Made by a program: the position numbers and the translations under genes. Of a DNA stretch of 64,000 nt, positions 41,038 through 51,369 are shown one piece after another (the first letter of the stretch is position 1; each line of letters begins with the position of its first letter). Under the pieces are notes generated by a model, which saw only the letters and a program-made list of their open reading frames with translations, had not been told where the DNA came from and did no database searches. The stretch comes from Pseudo-nitzschia pungens (Eukaryota > Bacillariophyta > Bacillariophyceae > Bacillariales > Bacillariaceae), in NCBI GenBank assembly GCA_037355855.1, contig CM074759.1:2356001-2420000 (forward strand), read 5' to 3'.

Positions 41038-41509
41038 TATTGTCTTGCCAGTTTTAAATGGTTACTTAAGGTCTAATGCAAGCGCATGTTACCGTGCATG
41101 TTACCTTGCATGTTATTGTGCATGTTACTACCCTTGCATACATGATATTGCCATACTGTTAAACAGTGTCGAGCACATACTACAAAATATCATCAGTTTT
41201 CATTACCAAATTTGCGTACCGAATTCATCCCCGTTTTGGTTTTTTACCCTACGGTATTAGGGTACCAAGCAAAAGATTTCGACTCGAAATACCCAATTTG
41301 TGTTCCCTTCGACTTCGATTGTCGTACCGTATCTGCGTTCCAGCCTCCATAACCGCGATCTTGATGTTGACAACCATGCACAATTTTGGCCGGTACAGAT
41401 ACCAGGTACCGGTAAGATTACGGTAGGGTGGGGGAGTCAAAGGAGGGTTTGTACTTCTAAGCTTCTGAACAAAATAATGGTACAATCGGAATTTTGCTTT
41501 GTTGTTCTG
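41038..41509. other. Intergenic region, no gene recognised
   Basis: Contains tandem GTGCATGTTAC/CTTGCATGTTA words at 41085-41125 and GGTACCGGTAAGATTACGGTAG near 41404. It ends at the stop codon of the minus-strand gene. Confidence 0.45.
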
Positions 41510-44500
41510 TTACTCAACACAATTTTTTGAAGATTTTTGAAGCAATTCAACCAGATCCTTTTTTAACAGCTTGGCCTTGTGCTTGATTCCACGTTCTTTC
41601 AACGCTTTCTTTAGTTTTTCTTTCGTCCAATTCGAAAAATCATCATAATTGTATGTACTTGAAGGATCGTTGTTCTCGCTCTGTGAAGCTCGTTTCTGAA
41701 CCGACCCGTCATCGGCGTCTTCATCTATTTCTTCTAAAGTTTTGACACGAGCAGACAACTTTCTAACACCACTCCTGGTTGACCTTGTAGAAGTCTGAGT
41801 AACTACTGACTGTTCATCCTCGTCTTGGTTGTTTTCTTTTGCTTTTCTGGCATTAGCAGACACTTTCCTACTCGCGCATCTGGTTGACCTGATGGATGTT
41901 TGAGTAAGTACAGATGTTTCTTCATCATCTGCATCTTTTTCGTTTGACTTTGCGGCTTGAACAGATGATCTCCTGGTTATGCTTCTGGTTGACCTTGTAG
42001 ATGTTCGTGTTTGAACTGACCGTGCATCATCGTGATCTTCATCAATGTGATCGATACTTTTTGAATCCACGATTTTTGGTTGAGCAGCTGACCTCCTTGT
42101 TGCACTTCTGGTTGATCTGGTTGTTGCATGAGTGAGTACTGATGTTTCGTCATCATCTGCATCTTTTTCGTTTGACTTTGTGGCTTGAACAGATGATCTC
42201 CTGGTTATGCTTCTGGTTGACCTTGTAGATGTTCGTGTTTGAACTGACCGTGCATCATCGTGATCTTCATCAATGTGATCGATACTTTTTGAATCCACGA
42301 TTTTTGGTTGAGCAGCTGACCTCCTTGTTGCACTTCTGGTTGATCTGGTTGTTGCATGAGTGAGTACTGATGTTTCGTCATCATCTGCATCTTTTTCGTT
42401 TGACTTTGTGGCTTGAACAGATGATCTCCTGGTTATGCTTCTGGTTGACCTTGTAGAGATTCGACTTCGCACCGACCCTTCGTCACCAAAATCTTCGTTT
42501 TGATCTTTGGTTCTAGCTCGAACAGTTGGCTTCCTTGTTGAACTTCTTGTTGATCTGAAAGACGCTCCAGTTCGAACTGAATCATCATCCTTATGCTCAT
42601 CGCTTCTTGTATTTATGCCACGAAGAGCTGACTTCCTCGTCGCGCTTCGTGTGGATCTCGTAGACGTTTGAGTCCGAGCCGAGCTTTCATCGTCACCTTC
42701 AATTTCGATGGGTTTTGAACGAGTATTGCGCCGTTTCGATGGTTGAACAGGACTTCTGTCCTTTTGAGGAGGTCTAGGAGGTAGACCTGACGGCCTTGGT
42801 CTAGATGATACAGAAGCTCTCCCTTCATTATCTATGTGTTTTGTTTTTCTTTTTCTATTCGATTGTCCAGTGAAATGAGATTCCTCTTCCTCTGGTTCTC
42901 CGCCGATAAATTCAGGGATAGGAACATCGGGAGGTTCATCTCTCACATCATTAAAATCCTGATAACGGACAGAATTGATCTCAGATGCCTCCTCATCAAT
43001 CGCAGGTAAGTTTAAATTAGTCATCTTTCTCTCCAATACTTCAATTATTTGACTCACTTTCAGCACTTTCGGTTTTTTTCTCAAGGTCGTCTCTGCACCA
43101 TAAGTACCATCAGAATTCACTGAAGTGATTTTCAAATGATTGGGTTGTCCTGGTTTTCCACCGAGGGCCATCACGGTGTCACCGACTGACAAACCAAGAG
43201 GATTTGCTGGTTCTTCAGATGGTTGTTCTGATATGTGCTCTTGTTCGCTTTGTTGATAATCTTGATCGACGTTGCTGTTATTTTTTTGTTGGAAAGACAG
43301 TTCTTCCGAATCATTCACATCTCTCATCTCTTGCGAATTTCCACCCGTGACTTCGTCCGAAACAGCTGCATTTGCGTTCTCTTGGAGTGATGTTGGCTGC
43401 GAGGGACTACTGTTACTTTTAGATGTCGTTTCATCGGGGCGTTGACTCTGGGAGCGCCTGTCCACAGACGTAAATTCGTCGCCATCTACATTTTGATCGC
43501 TCAATTCTTCCTTCAAGCCTGTGTCAGCGAGTTTATCTGCGCTTACATCCTCGTCCTTCGTACCATCAGTATCAGAATGCATATTCCGCTTGGCGTTCGA
43601 AGGAGGCTTTACTCTGGCGATGATGTCATTGAAGCCCGTCATCTCAACTTCTGCGTCAGATTCAATCATGGGAGTATCAGTCTTATCCACCAGCTGAAGC
43701 TCTGTATCTTCGGCATTCAGGGCCGTCTGTTTACTGCGATCGGAATCCTGTACAAAAACATCGCTTCGATCATCTTCTTCGACGTTTTGGTTGTTTCTTA
43801 CGATATTTTTTTCTTTTTTATTCGGGTCATCGACATTTTTAGAATTGGACTCGTCTTCGTCTGACTGCATTTTACCAGCAATAGCTACTACATTGCTGTT
43901 GTCTGTGTAGTGTTCCTTCACAAACTTGATGTTATCATCATTCTTTGATTCTAATTGATAACCAACATTTATGTCCATCTTTCCCCCCCGCTCTCTACTT
44001 TCTTTTCGAATAGCTATTAATTCTTTCGAATCAGGTTGATCTTTTTCATCTTCTATCAAGTCAATCGCACCGTCAGTGGTGTTACCGTCATGATTTGCTT
44101 CGTCATCTTGAATCTCAACAGAATCAGGTTCATCGTTACAGCTGTTGTTCCCAACCATACCACGATTAATATTTTCTTCATTGGCTTCAACCCTGCGTTC
44201 ACCGGATATCTCCAACTCAGAGTCTTTCCCATTGATGCACATGCCCTTTTCCCTAGAAGAGGAAGGCATTTCGTCTCCTCTGACTTCATTTGTTACTAGG
44301 TTGTTAACAATTTTATTGTCTGGTATAGATATGAGCTCATCGCAATCTTCTTCGACCTGATTGGTCTTTACTCCTTGAGCTTTCTCCGAGGAAGAAACAA
44401 GCAATTCCGGACGATTCGACATTTCGACGTCCTCTCCGTCAACTGAAGCAAAAGTAATTCTTTCATCCAATGGCTGCGCAGAATCCGCATCGATTTTGGA

Positions 44501-47500
44501 TCGCGTATCTTCTGATTGTATTTTGTCAGCACTAGCAACTTGGCCTTCGTTCCCAGGCTTCACGTCAATACCTGTATCAACTTCTAATGCCTCTTTGTCA
44601 TCGTCGTTGATTGGGTCTGTTTCTGTTTCACAAGTGAAGTTGGTGCCACTTGCACCCTTCTCCGCATCCTCCTCATCCTCTGTTTCCAAGCTCTTACAGC
44701 CCTCGGTAGCATATTTTTCATCGTCAGCATCAAACGAATCACCTGTTTCTTGTTGAACCGACTTTTCTTCAGTATCCGACCTTAGGTCCTTAGTGTCTTG
44801 AGCTTTCTTTCGATTTTCGTCGACGTCCTCCAACACGGGTGCCATTTGGGCTTTTTGAGCAAACTCTAGCAACGTCGTTGCTGGCATTGATTCGGATAGA
44901 AGCAATTTCGACTCAGACGAGCCTTCAGGATTCTCCTCGAGCTCAGAGAACTCAGCACCAACGTCTTCTTCTTGTTCTGTGCGTTCATCAGCCATATCCA
45001 TATCATCTGAAGCGGGTTCAGCAGAAGCCTCCCGATCTGCTTTTCCAACAATCACAGCAGATTCCTTTGAAAGCACGCGAGCTCCTTTCATATCAGCAAA
45101 TGACACAGTTTCCACTGAACGTGATTTCTGTTTTAGTATTCGTTCGTCTTCTTCGTCTTCAGTGTGAATGGCTTCAGAAACCTCCTCCTCGGTGTAACCG
45201 TGGGTGTCTTCAGGCTCATAACCATCTTCGACCTGTGATGCGTACCCTGCACCTGATCTTAACGCATCAGCACGACGATCAGCCTGAGCTGTTCGATTCG
45301 CTCTGAATCTCTCGTTCTCGTCTTCTTCTTCCGTTGTATCGCCGAATTCGGCACCAACTTCAGCACTTTCCGTTCCCATTTTTTCGACCTTTTCATCGTT
45401 CTTTTGTTCGGCATCAGGGCAATCAAACGCATTGACAAGATCGTTTTTCGACTCATTCGCATTGCTCGTAGCTTCCTCAAGCGTAGATGGGTCCAGTGGT
45501 CGACGCACTTCGCTGTCAACATTGCCCACCTTCGACTTTTTAGTGGCATCCTCAGCATTTGAGTGATTGTGGTCGCTATTACTTTGAATTTCGACATCTA
45601 CGTATCCATCGACTCCTTCGTATTCATGTGCATCTTCACTTTTGCTCGCCGTGTCATACGCTTGATAAGTTTTACTTGGATCCTGTGTAACATTCTCCGC
45701 AACAAATTTGATATTACCGAAGTCATCGATACTTTCACCACGGCACTTGTTATTCTCAGCACTACTCATAAAGTCAGAACCAACTACAAGTCTATCATCG
45801 AAATCATCATCACTATTGTCAAGTCCTTCGTTTTCTGCGTGCGCATCGTCATTGTCATGTTCGTCGTCGCTATGAACCTCTTTGCTGGAGCTCTTTTCGT
45901 CATTCTTCTCTTCAACTGAAATTTCCTCTGCATCATAATCGTCGTTATAGTCATCTGCAACTTCAACTTCGTCGTTGGTGTCGCGATTGTCACCCTCGTA
46001 TATTTCATTTTCGTAGCCATCCGAAGAGTTGTTATCTCTATCCAAATCATAAACGATATCTTCGACTTTATCGTCTCCACCATATCCGTCATTGTCATTG
46101 CCGTTAGACGTGTCACTATGTTGGTCAATGATGTCGTCTTCATCTTCACTATCAACAACTTCCACTCCTTCACTGTCATTGTCATCTTCTCCATCATCAA
46201 TGATCAATACCTCATCATCATCACTATCATTGAGAACAACTATGTCGTCGTCTTCTTCATCTTCATTTTCAAAATTTTGATCGGATCCATCCTCTTCTCG
46301 TAGATTATTGGCCATAGCAGAAGCATGAGTCCCCTCAACCTCGCTTGTATATGATGTCCTCTGTCGATTAGAGTCATCAATGACATCTTCTGATGATTTT
46401 TGGTCCGCCAGAAGCTCTACTCCCATAATTTTAGAACAGTCCGTGATAGCCGATGGCTGTTGCGCTCTATCCGATAGGTGCTCTTCTTTTCTTGCTGTTT
46501 CAGAAACCGAATCAATTCGTTTCAATACATCAACAAGACCGGTTGTTCCGTCGATTAGAGAAGATGGAATATGTCGCGTTTCTAATAAAAAATTCACACC
46601 CCAGGCGTTAAGGTCTGTCGCTGAGCTCTGTCCGGGAATCTCAACTGGCCATGTCGTCTCCTCAATGAAAGCTCGAATTGTATCAGACCCTAGTCCACAT
46701 ATCTTCAGCAACAGTCGCAACACTGTTTGTTGACATGCAAGGGTGACATACTGCTTTTCTTCCAAACTTGCTTCCTCGTGCTCGCACACTCTATTTGCAA
46801 CTTCCTGGTAGAAATCCATCATGAACAACTTGGCCTTTTGCGAAACTCGACAAGCCATATAGTTGTACAGAAAATCTCGTTTCTTGATATAACCAGGCGA
46901 GCTGATATTTCCGTCCAAGAAGAGCATACGTTCTACCAAGAGATAGTTCCAGATATTCAACCAAGCTTTTTCCTTCACTTCGTCGCTCAAAAATGGACTC
47001 CAGTCAATCTTACGCGTGAGTTCTGCGGCACGTTCAACTTTGTTTTGCAAAAGACGAATTTGAAGATGAACCAACAACGGAAAACCCGGAGACATAATCT
47101 CCTCCGGTACAGAGCTATTCTTGAAAGCTAGCATCTTTTTTCGCCTTCTCTTCTCATGTACTTGCTGCTCTTTTTTCTGCAATTCGTCGACAAAACGGCC
47201 AGGATGCTCCTGATCAATACAGCTTTCACAAGCATCGATTACTTCTAACTTGAAGCCTTCAGACAAACTGTCCCAGCCTGCATCGATTGGCTCTAAAATT
47301 AGCCGGCAAATCGATGCTCGAAGATTATAAAGATCCAATCCCGTCGCCTCTTGCAAGATTGATAGAATAGAAAGACCATAAGAGCTGCTAGGTTGTACGG
47401 TTGCGCACAAGGTACAATCAGAGTGGGCAGTAGCAAATTCAACAATTAATGAATAGGTCCTCACAAAGTCAATCATGATTCATATATGTCCTTTGTTCAC

Positions 47501-48363
47501 ATCTCGACTTACTCAATCAGAGAGAGATGCGTCTTGAAAAATTCCAATGTAGAAAGTCCAGGAATTGGTTTTCCATTGTTAAGATTGGCCAAAACGACCA
47601 ATGCCATTCCTGCTAGAATGTCACTCTCTGCAACCGTTTTGAATATAGAGGGAAGATTACGAGTTACCCCACGTAATCCCTCCCAGTTGGATGCAATTCC
47701 TACCTCCTTCATAAGAGAAATCAGTAAGTAAACCGCTGGAAGTTTGTAACGACCTCGTAAAAGGTCAGAAAAACCAACTGAACTAGAGCGACCAAGCCCC
47801 ATTCGTCGTCGTTTCGAAGGGCGTTTGGTGTCCCCATCAACTTCTGATGTCTGGAAAGATCTTGAGGATCCTTCTTCAAAAGCGTGAAATAGCTGTTTCC
47901 AAAACTTCATTAGGCTCGCCATACACTCCTTGTCCATCTTATGATTATCGTAATCACAGAAATCATGCGAATCCGCACCGTCAAGCGTTACAGAAGTCAT
48001 GATTGTTGGATCGGGTAAAATCCATTTGATAATACCTGAGCTGTTCTCAGTACCAGATAAATATATTTCTTTCAGCGCATACCACAGCCGCTGTGGGCTG
48101 ACGCTGTTACTATCGTCCTTATTGCTAAAAATGCTATGCATCCAAGTGAAGCAACACACCTCAAAGAAAGATCCTTTGGTAATGCTATCGCCCTGATTGA
48201 AAAATTCCCGAGAGCAATCATTGTGAAACTCGAAAAGGTCGTCAATGGTTGTATCATTGCAATCAGTGCTGCCGTCGACCGCCTCGTTGACGTGACCCGA
48301 ATCCATCAAGTCCTCCCACCAACCATCGTCGTTAAGATTAGTATCCAAGCTTGACATTAACAT
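41510..48363 (-). CDS. Large acidic protein with S/T-R repeats and SAP-like C-terminus
   Basis: Two exons, 48363-47513 and 47459-41510, with a 53-bp intron (GTAAGT...GTGAG) give 2266 aa. Splicing joins KTHLSLIE to TYSLIVEF in frame and avoids an in-frame TGA. The first ~600 residues look globular and helical, with a basic stretch KRPSKRRRMGLG that could be a nuclear signal. A very acidic region follows (runs such as NDSDDDEVLIIDDGEDDNDS). A Tudor-like segment (SVGDTVMALGG, VNSDGTYGAET) comes after that, then nine Ser/Thr-Arg repeats (STRSTRSATRR type), and a C-terminal SAP-like motif (WTKEKLKKALKERGIKHKA). SAP motifs bind DNA. A nuclear, chromatin-linked role is inference; I do not recognise the family. 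Confidence 0.8.
41700..42700 (-). repeat. Ser/Thr-Arg repeat region with 228-bp duplications
   Basis: Nine protein repeats of about 38 aa alternate an S/T-R-S-T-R-S core with an acidic spacer. At DNA level a 228-bp unit (two protein repeats, 76 aa) is duplicated almost exactly: copies start near 41953, 42181 and 42409, the third partial. The near-identity shows recent expansion. Confidence 0.88.
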
Positions 48364-49284
48364 ATTTGAAAATGGAAAGCAAGCTTCGAAACGTTAAGGG
48401 TGCTATTTGTCAGGTGAGACTGACTCTGTTGTGTAGTTTAGCTCAGATTGAAGGCCGTCGTCAACTCCGAGATCCATCAAAAAATGTCATATTCACCAGC
48501 AAACCTGCGATCTGTCGTATGTCGGAAAATTTCAAATCTCAAGAACACGAAAACGACTGTTTCGTTTTGAGATCTCAAAATCGCCTTCTCGTGATTTGAG
48601 TTGTGTTCGTTGAATTCAAGGGCCCTGCGGTAATTCTAGTGGCTACCGGTGAGGTTACCTGGTCATGGTCCCCTGTGTGAGCATGAATCCCGAATAGTCA
48701 GTGAATAAATCAGAGTCTGTATTATTGGACCTGGGGGGGTTTGTGGAGTTTTGCCGGTAACTACCGGTATGCCGTTGCCTCTGTTTTTAAAAAAGTAAAA
48801 AACCGATCTTTTTTAAGGATAATCACTTACAACTCCACTAACTAAGTACCGGTACTACGAAGCTACGAAGTAAATTACTTCGTACTTTAACTGACTACGA
48901 AGTAAGGTTACCGATACGAGTAAGGCCATAGTAGTACATTTTTACCTGCCTCCTTAGCAATAAGAGCTCTGTTGAGAGTTGTACCTGCAGAATTGACACC
49001 ACGGACAGGGTTTGAAAGTCAGCTTCATTTTGGCGCAAAAACGAGCTCCTGAGCTGTAACCTTACCGGTACCTTGTTTTATTTTCAAAAGTAATTTGTAA
49101 GTTTCTGTCGATCTCTAGCCCTTTCCGAACAGCCGTGATGAGTACGTATTGGGCACATACACCTCAGTCTACAATGCATGCACAAGGCCTTCGACAAAGT
49201 TGCTGCACTGGTGCCCTCTCAACCACATATGATCGGTACATCCACAATCAGAACTAAAAACTTCAACAAAGGAGAGGGTGGAAA
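48364..49284. other. Divergent intergenic region
   Basis: Lies between the starts of a minus-strand and a plus-strand gene, so it should hold both promoters. Stretch 48640-48935 is rich in TACCGGTA, GGTTACCTGG and CTACGAAGTAA words in both orientations, and AACCTTACCGGTACC lies at 49058-49072. No gene is seen. Confidence 0.45.
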
Positions 49285-50406
49285 ATGTGTGGAAGAGCAG
49301 CACAGACTGCTCATGCGGCTAATTTCGCTGCGAGAGATTTCTGTTCGTCTCCCAAGTGCGACATTGTAGATGACAATTTCAACCTTTCGCCGGGAATGGA
49401 CTGCGCAGTGATGGTACTAAACGAAAAGGGCGAGATTGAATTGAATCGAAAGAAGTGGGGACTGATTGCAAGAAGTGGGACATCCAATAAACCTTTGTAT
49501 GCGAACGAGAAAGATATTATCAGTTTATGTTTCTCTTCGCTCTGCTACAATGCTAGGTCCGATACTCTGTATTCTAAACGAACATTTTCTAAGCTGGCAC
49601 AAAGTGGGAGGACGTGTATTATTGCTCTAGATGGTTACTTTGAATGGAAATCGCAGGTCCATGGCAAACAACCATTTTTTGTGTACCGAAAACAAACAGG
49701 TGACGACACCAAGACAGAAACACAACAGAAAGAACGGCAGCCATTGCTCATTGCAGGTCTATGGACGAGCGTCGCCACAGGAGTACCAGATGCACCAAAA
49801 CTCGACACCTTTGCGATTCTTACCACAGAAGCGTCTAAGCAAATAGAATGGCTCCACCATCGAATGCCGGTTTGTGTCTGGGATATCGACCTTGCGAAAC
49901 GATGGCTGAGGCAACCATCAGAGGCGTTGAAAAAAGAGTTGGATACTTCTGCTCGGAATCACAACTCAGTGTTTTCTTGGCACAAAGTAACGCCAGAAAT
50001 GAGCAAACTTACATTCCGGTCTGAAAAAGCAATTGGCAAAATGAGAGACACAACTCAATCCGTCAAGACTTTCTTTGCCCGAAAGGGAACTGTGACGAAC
50101 GAGAACGGAGCGAAACAAATCAAAGTTGATGTGCAACTTAAAGCTACAATAGAAACTGAAAATGCATTGATCAGCAAGAAACACATTGGCTGCGGGACGA
50201 AACTAGATTCAAACAAGGCTGCTGCTGTACCAAAGTTGTGGTCGCCTGCCATCTCGAAAGCAAAACGCCCTCGAACATCTCCAACGGTTGATTTGTCGCC
50301 AAAGAAGAGAACTAAATGCAAAAAAAGCAAAATCGAAAATTCGACAACTTCCAAATCAAACAAAAAGCAGCTTTCAATCAACAATTTCTTTCGAAAAAAG
50401 GCGTAA
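49285..50406 (+). CDS. HMCES: HMCES/SRAP abasic-site DNA-protein crosslinking protein
   Basis: 373 aa, no intron. ATG 49285 places Cys at position 2 (MCGRA), the catalytic residue of the SRAP family, which forms a covalent crosslink to abasic sites in single-stranded DNA at replication forks. Other family motifs are present: NLSPGMD, KKWGLIA, YNARSDTL, ALDGYFEWK, LTTEAS and HHRMPVCV (active-site His). After the catalytic domain comes a ~120-aa basic tail with two PCNA-interaction-like motifs, TQSVKTFF (degenerate) and QLSINNFF (canonical QxxIxxFF) in the last dozen residues. The start is fixed by the need for Cys2. Confidence 0.95.
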   Translation: MCGRAAQTAHAANFAARDFCSSPKCDIVDDNFNLSPGMDCAVMVLNEKGEIELNRKKWGLIARSGTSNKPLYANEKDIISLCFSSLCYNARSDTLYSKRTFSKLAQSGRTCIIALDGYFEWKSQVHGKQPFFVYRKQTGDDTKTETQQKERQPLLIAGLWTSVATGVPDAPKLDTFAILTTEASKQIEWLHHRMPVCVWDIDLAKRWLRQPSEALKKELDTSARNHNSVFSWHKVTPEMSKLTFRSEKAIGKMRDTTQSVKTFFARKGTVTNENGAKQIKVDVQLKATIETENALISKKHIGCGTKLDSNKAAAVPKLWSPAISKAKRPRTSPTVDLSPKKRTKCKKSKIENSTTSKSNKKQLSINNFFRKKA

Positions 50407-50981
50407 GCGCATACACAATTCGTTATTACAGGAGCTGTCATCCTTTAATAACGTGTTGATGATATAAGTCCCCCATCATTCCTCTGTGATGCCGGAGAAA
50501 AGCACAAGTTGATATCGACATCTGCATCTTTAGAGGTACTACCGGTACGCATGTCAATTGCAAACGCTTCAATTTAAAATTGAAATTTTGGAACAGCTGC
50601 TTTCGGAAGGGGTGCCACGGTTAGACGGGAAGAAACCCTCATTTTCAAAACAAACATTATTATTCTTATTTGTTTTGGAAGTAAAATTCCAGATGCGGCA
50701 GGTAAGGTTTTACATTGTATTACCGGTAACCTTACTTGTACTCGTACCGGTAAGGTTACTTGTAGTTGGAAAACTTGCCGCCTTCTGCGAAGTGCTTCAA
50801 ACTTTTTTTAATCGGAGCAGTCGAAAATGCATACGAAACTTCATGCGGCTCATCATCTGAGAAACCGACAGCCTTAAGTTACCGTAACTTACCTCGGCCC
50901 CGACCTCTCCCACTTCATAACGAAAAAAATCGGAGTCAGAATTGATTTTGATCGTGTTTCTGAACTTTCCGGCAAGATAAC
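50407..50981. other. Intergenic region with TTACCGGTAA words
   Basis: No gene. ACTACCGGTACGC (50537), TTACCGGTAACCTTAC and GTACCGGTAAGGTTAC (50719-50762), and AGTTACCGTAACTTACC (50877) are short palindrome-rich words shared with other intergenic regions here. The region ends at the copia target site ATAAC (50977-50981). Confidence 0.5.
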
Positions 50982-51236
50982 TGTTGGGATATGCCTTATT
51001 CCTCTAGGGACAAGGCCATACACATATATGGTATGAGAGGACAGAGAGCTGGGCGGTGCATGACAGACCGATTCCCGACCACATAAATAATATGTGGTGA
51101 CAAATCTGTGATACCGGACAGCCAAGCTACCACTCACCATTTTACCAACAAACCCATAGTTTAATTTCTTGTATCTAACCAACAGAGTTTATTTGATCTC
51201 TTTAAGGTTTTCGTAGAACTCCTACTGAATTCAACA
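50982..51236 (+). repeat. 5' LTR of the copia element
   Basis: 255 bp, identical to 56862-57116. It contains TAGTTTAATTTCTTGTA at 51157-51173, the reverse complement of the sequence directly after the LTR. Confidence 0.96.
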
Positions 51237-51253
51237 TACAAGAAATTAAACTA
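51237..51253 (+). promoter_or_regulatory. Putative self-complementary primer-binding site
   Basis: TACAAGAAATTAAACTA begins at the first base after the LTR and is perfectly complementary over 17 nt (18 with the last LTR base) to 51157-51173 inside the LTR. If transcription starts at or just before 51157, the RNA 5' end could fold back and prime minus-strand synthesis as in fission yeast Tf1. Confidence 0.6.
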
Positions 51254-51369
51254 CGGTATTCGGACAACCGAATCGAAACCACCATAGTGTTTCTTCACCA
51301 GCACGTCGAGTAGATACACATCCTCCGAGCAAAACAAAAGCGCTGTAGTAGTCGATTTTATCCTCCAGC

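Noticed and set aside
41977..42390. Two identical 61-aa ORFs on the minus strand
   Set aside because: Alternative-frame shadows of the 228-bp duplications inside the large acidic protein gene.
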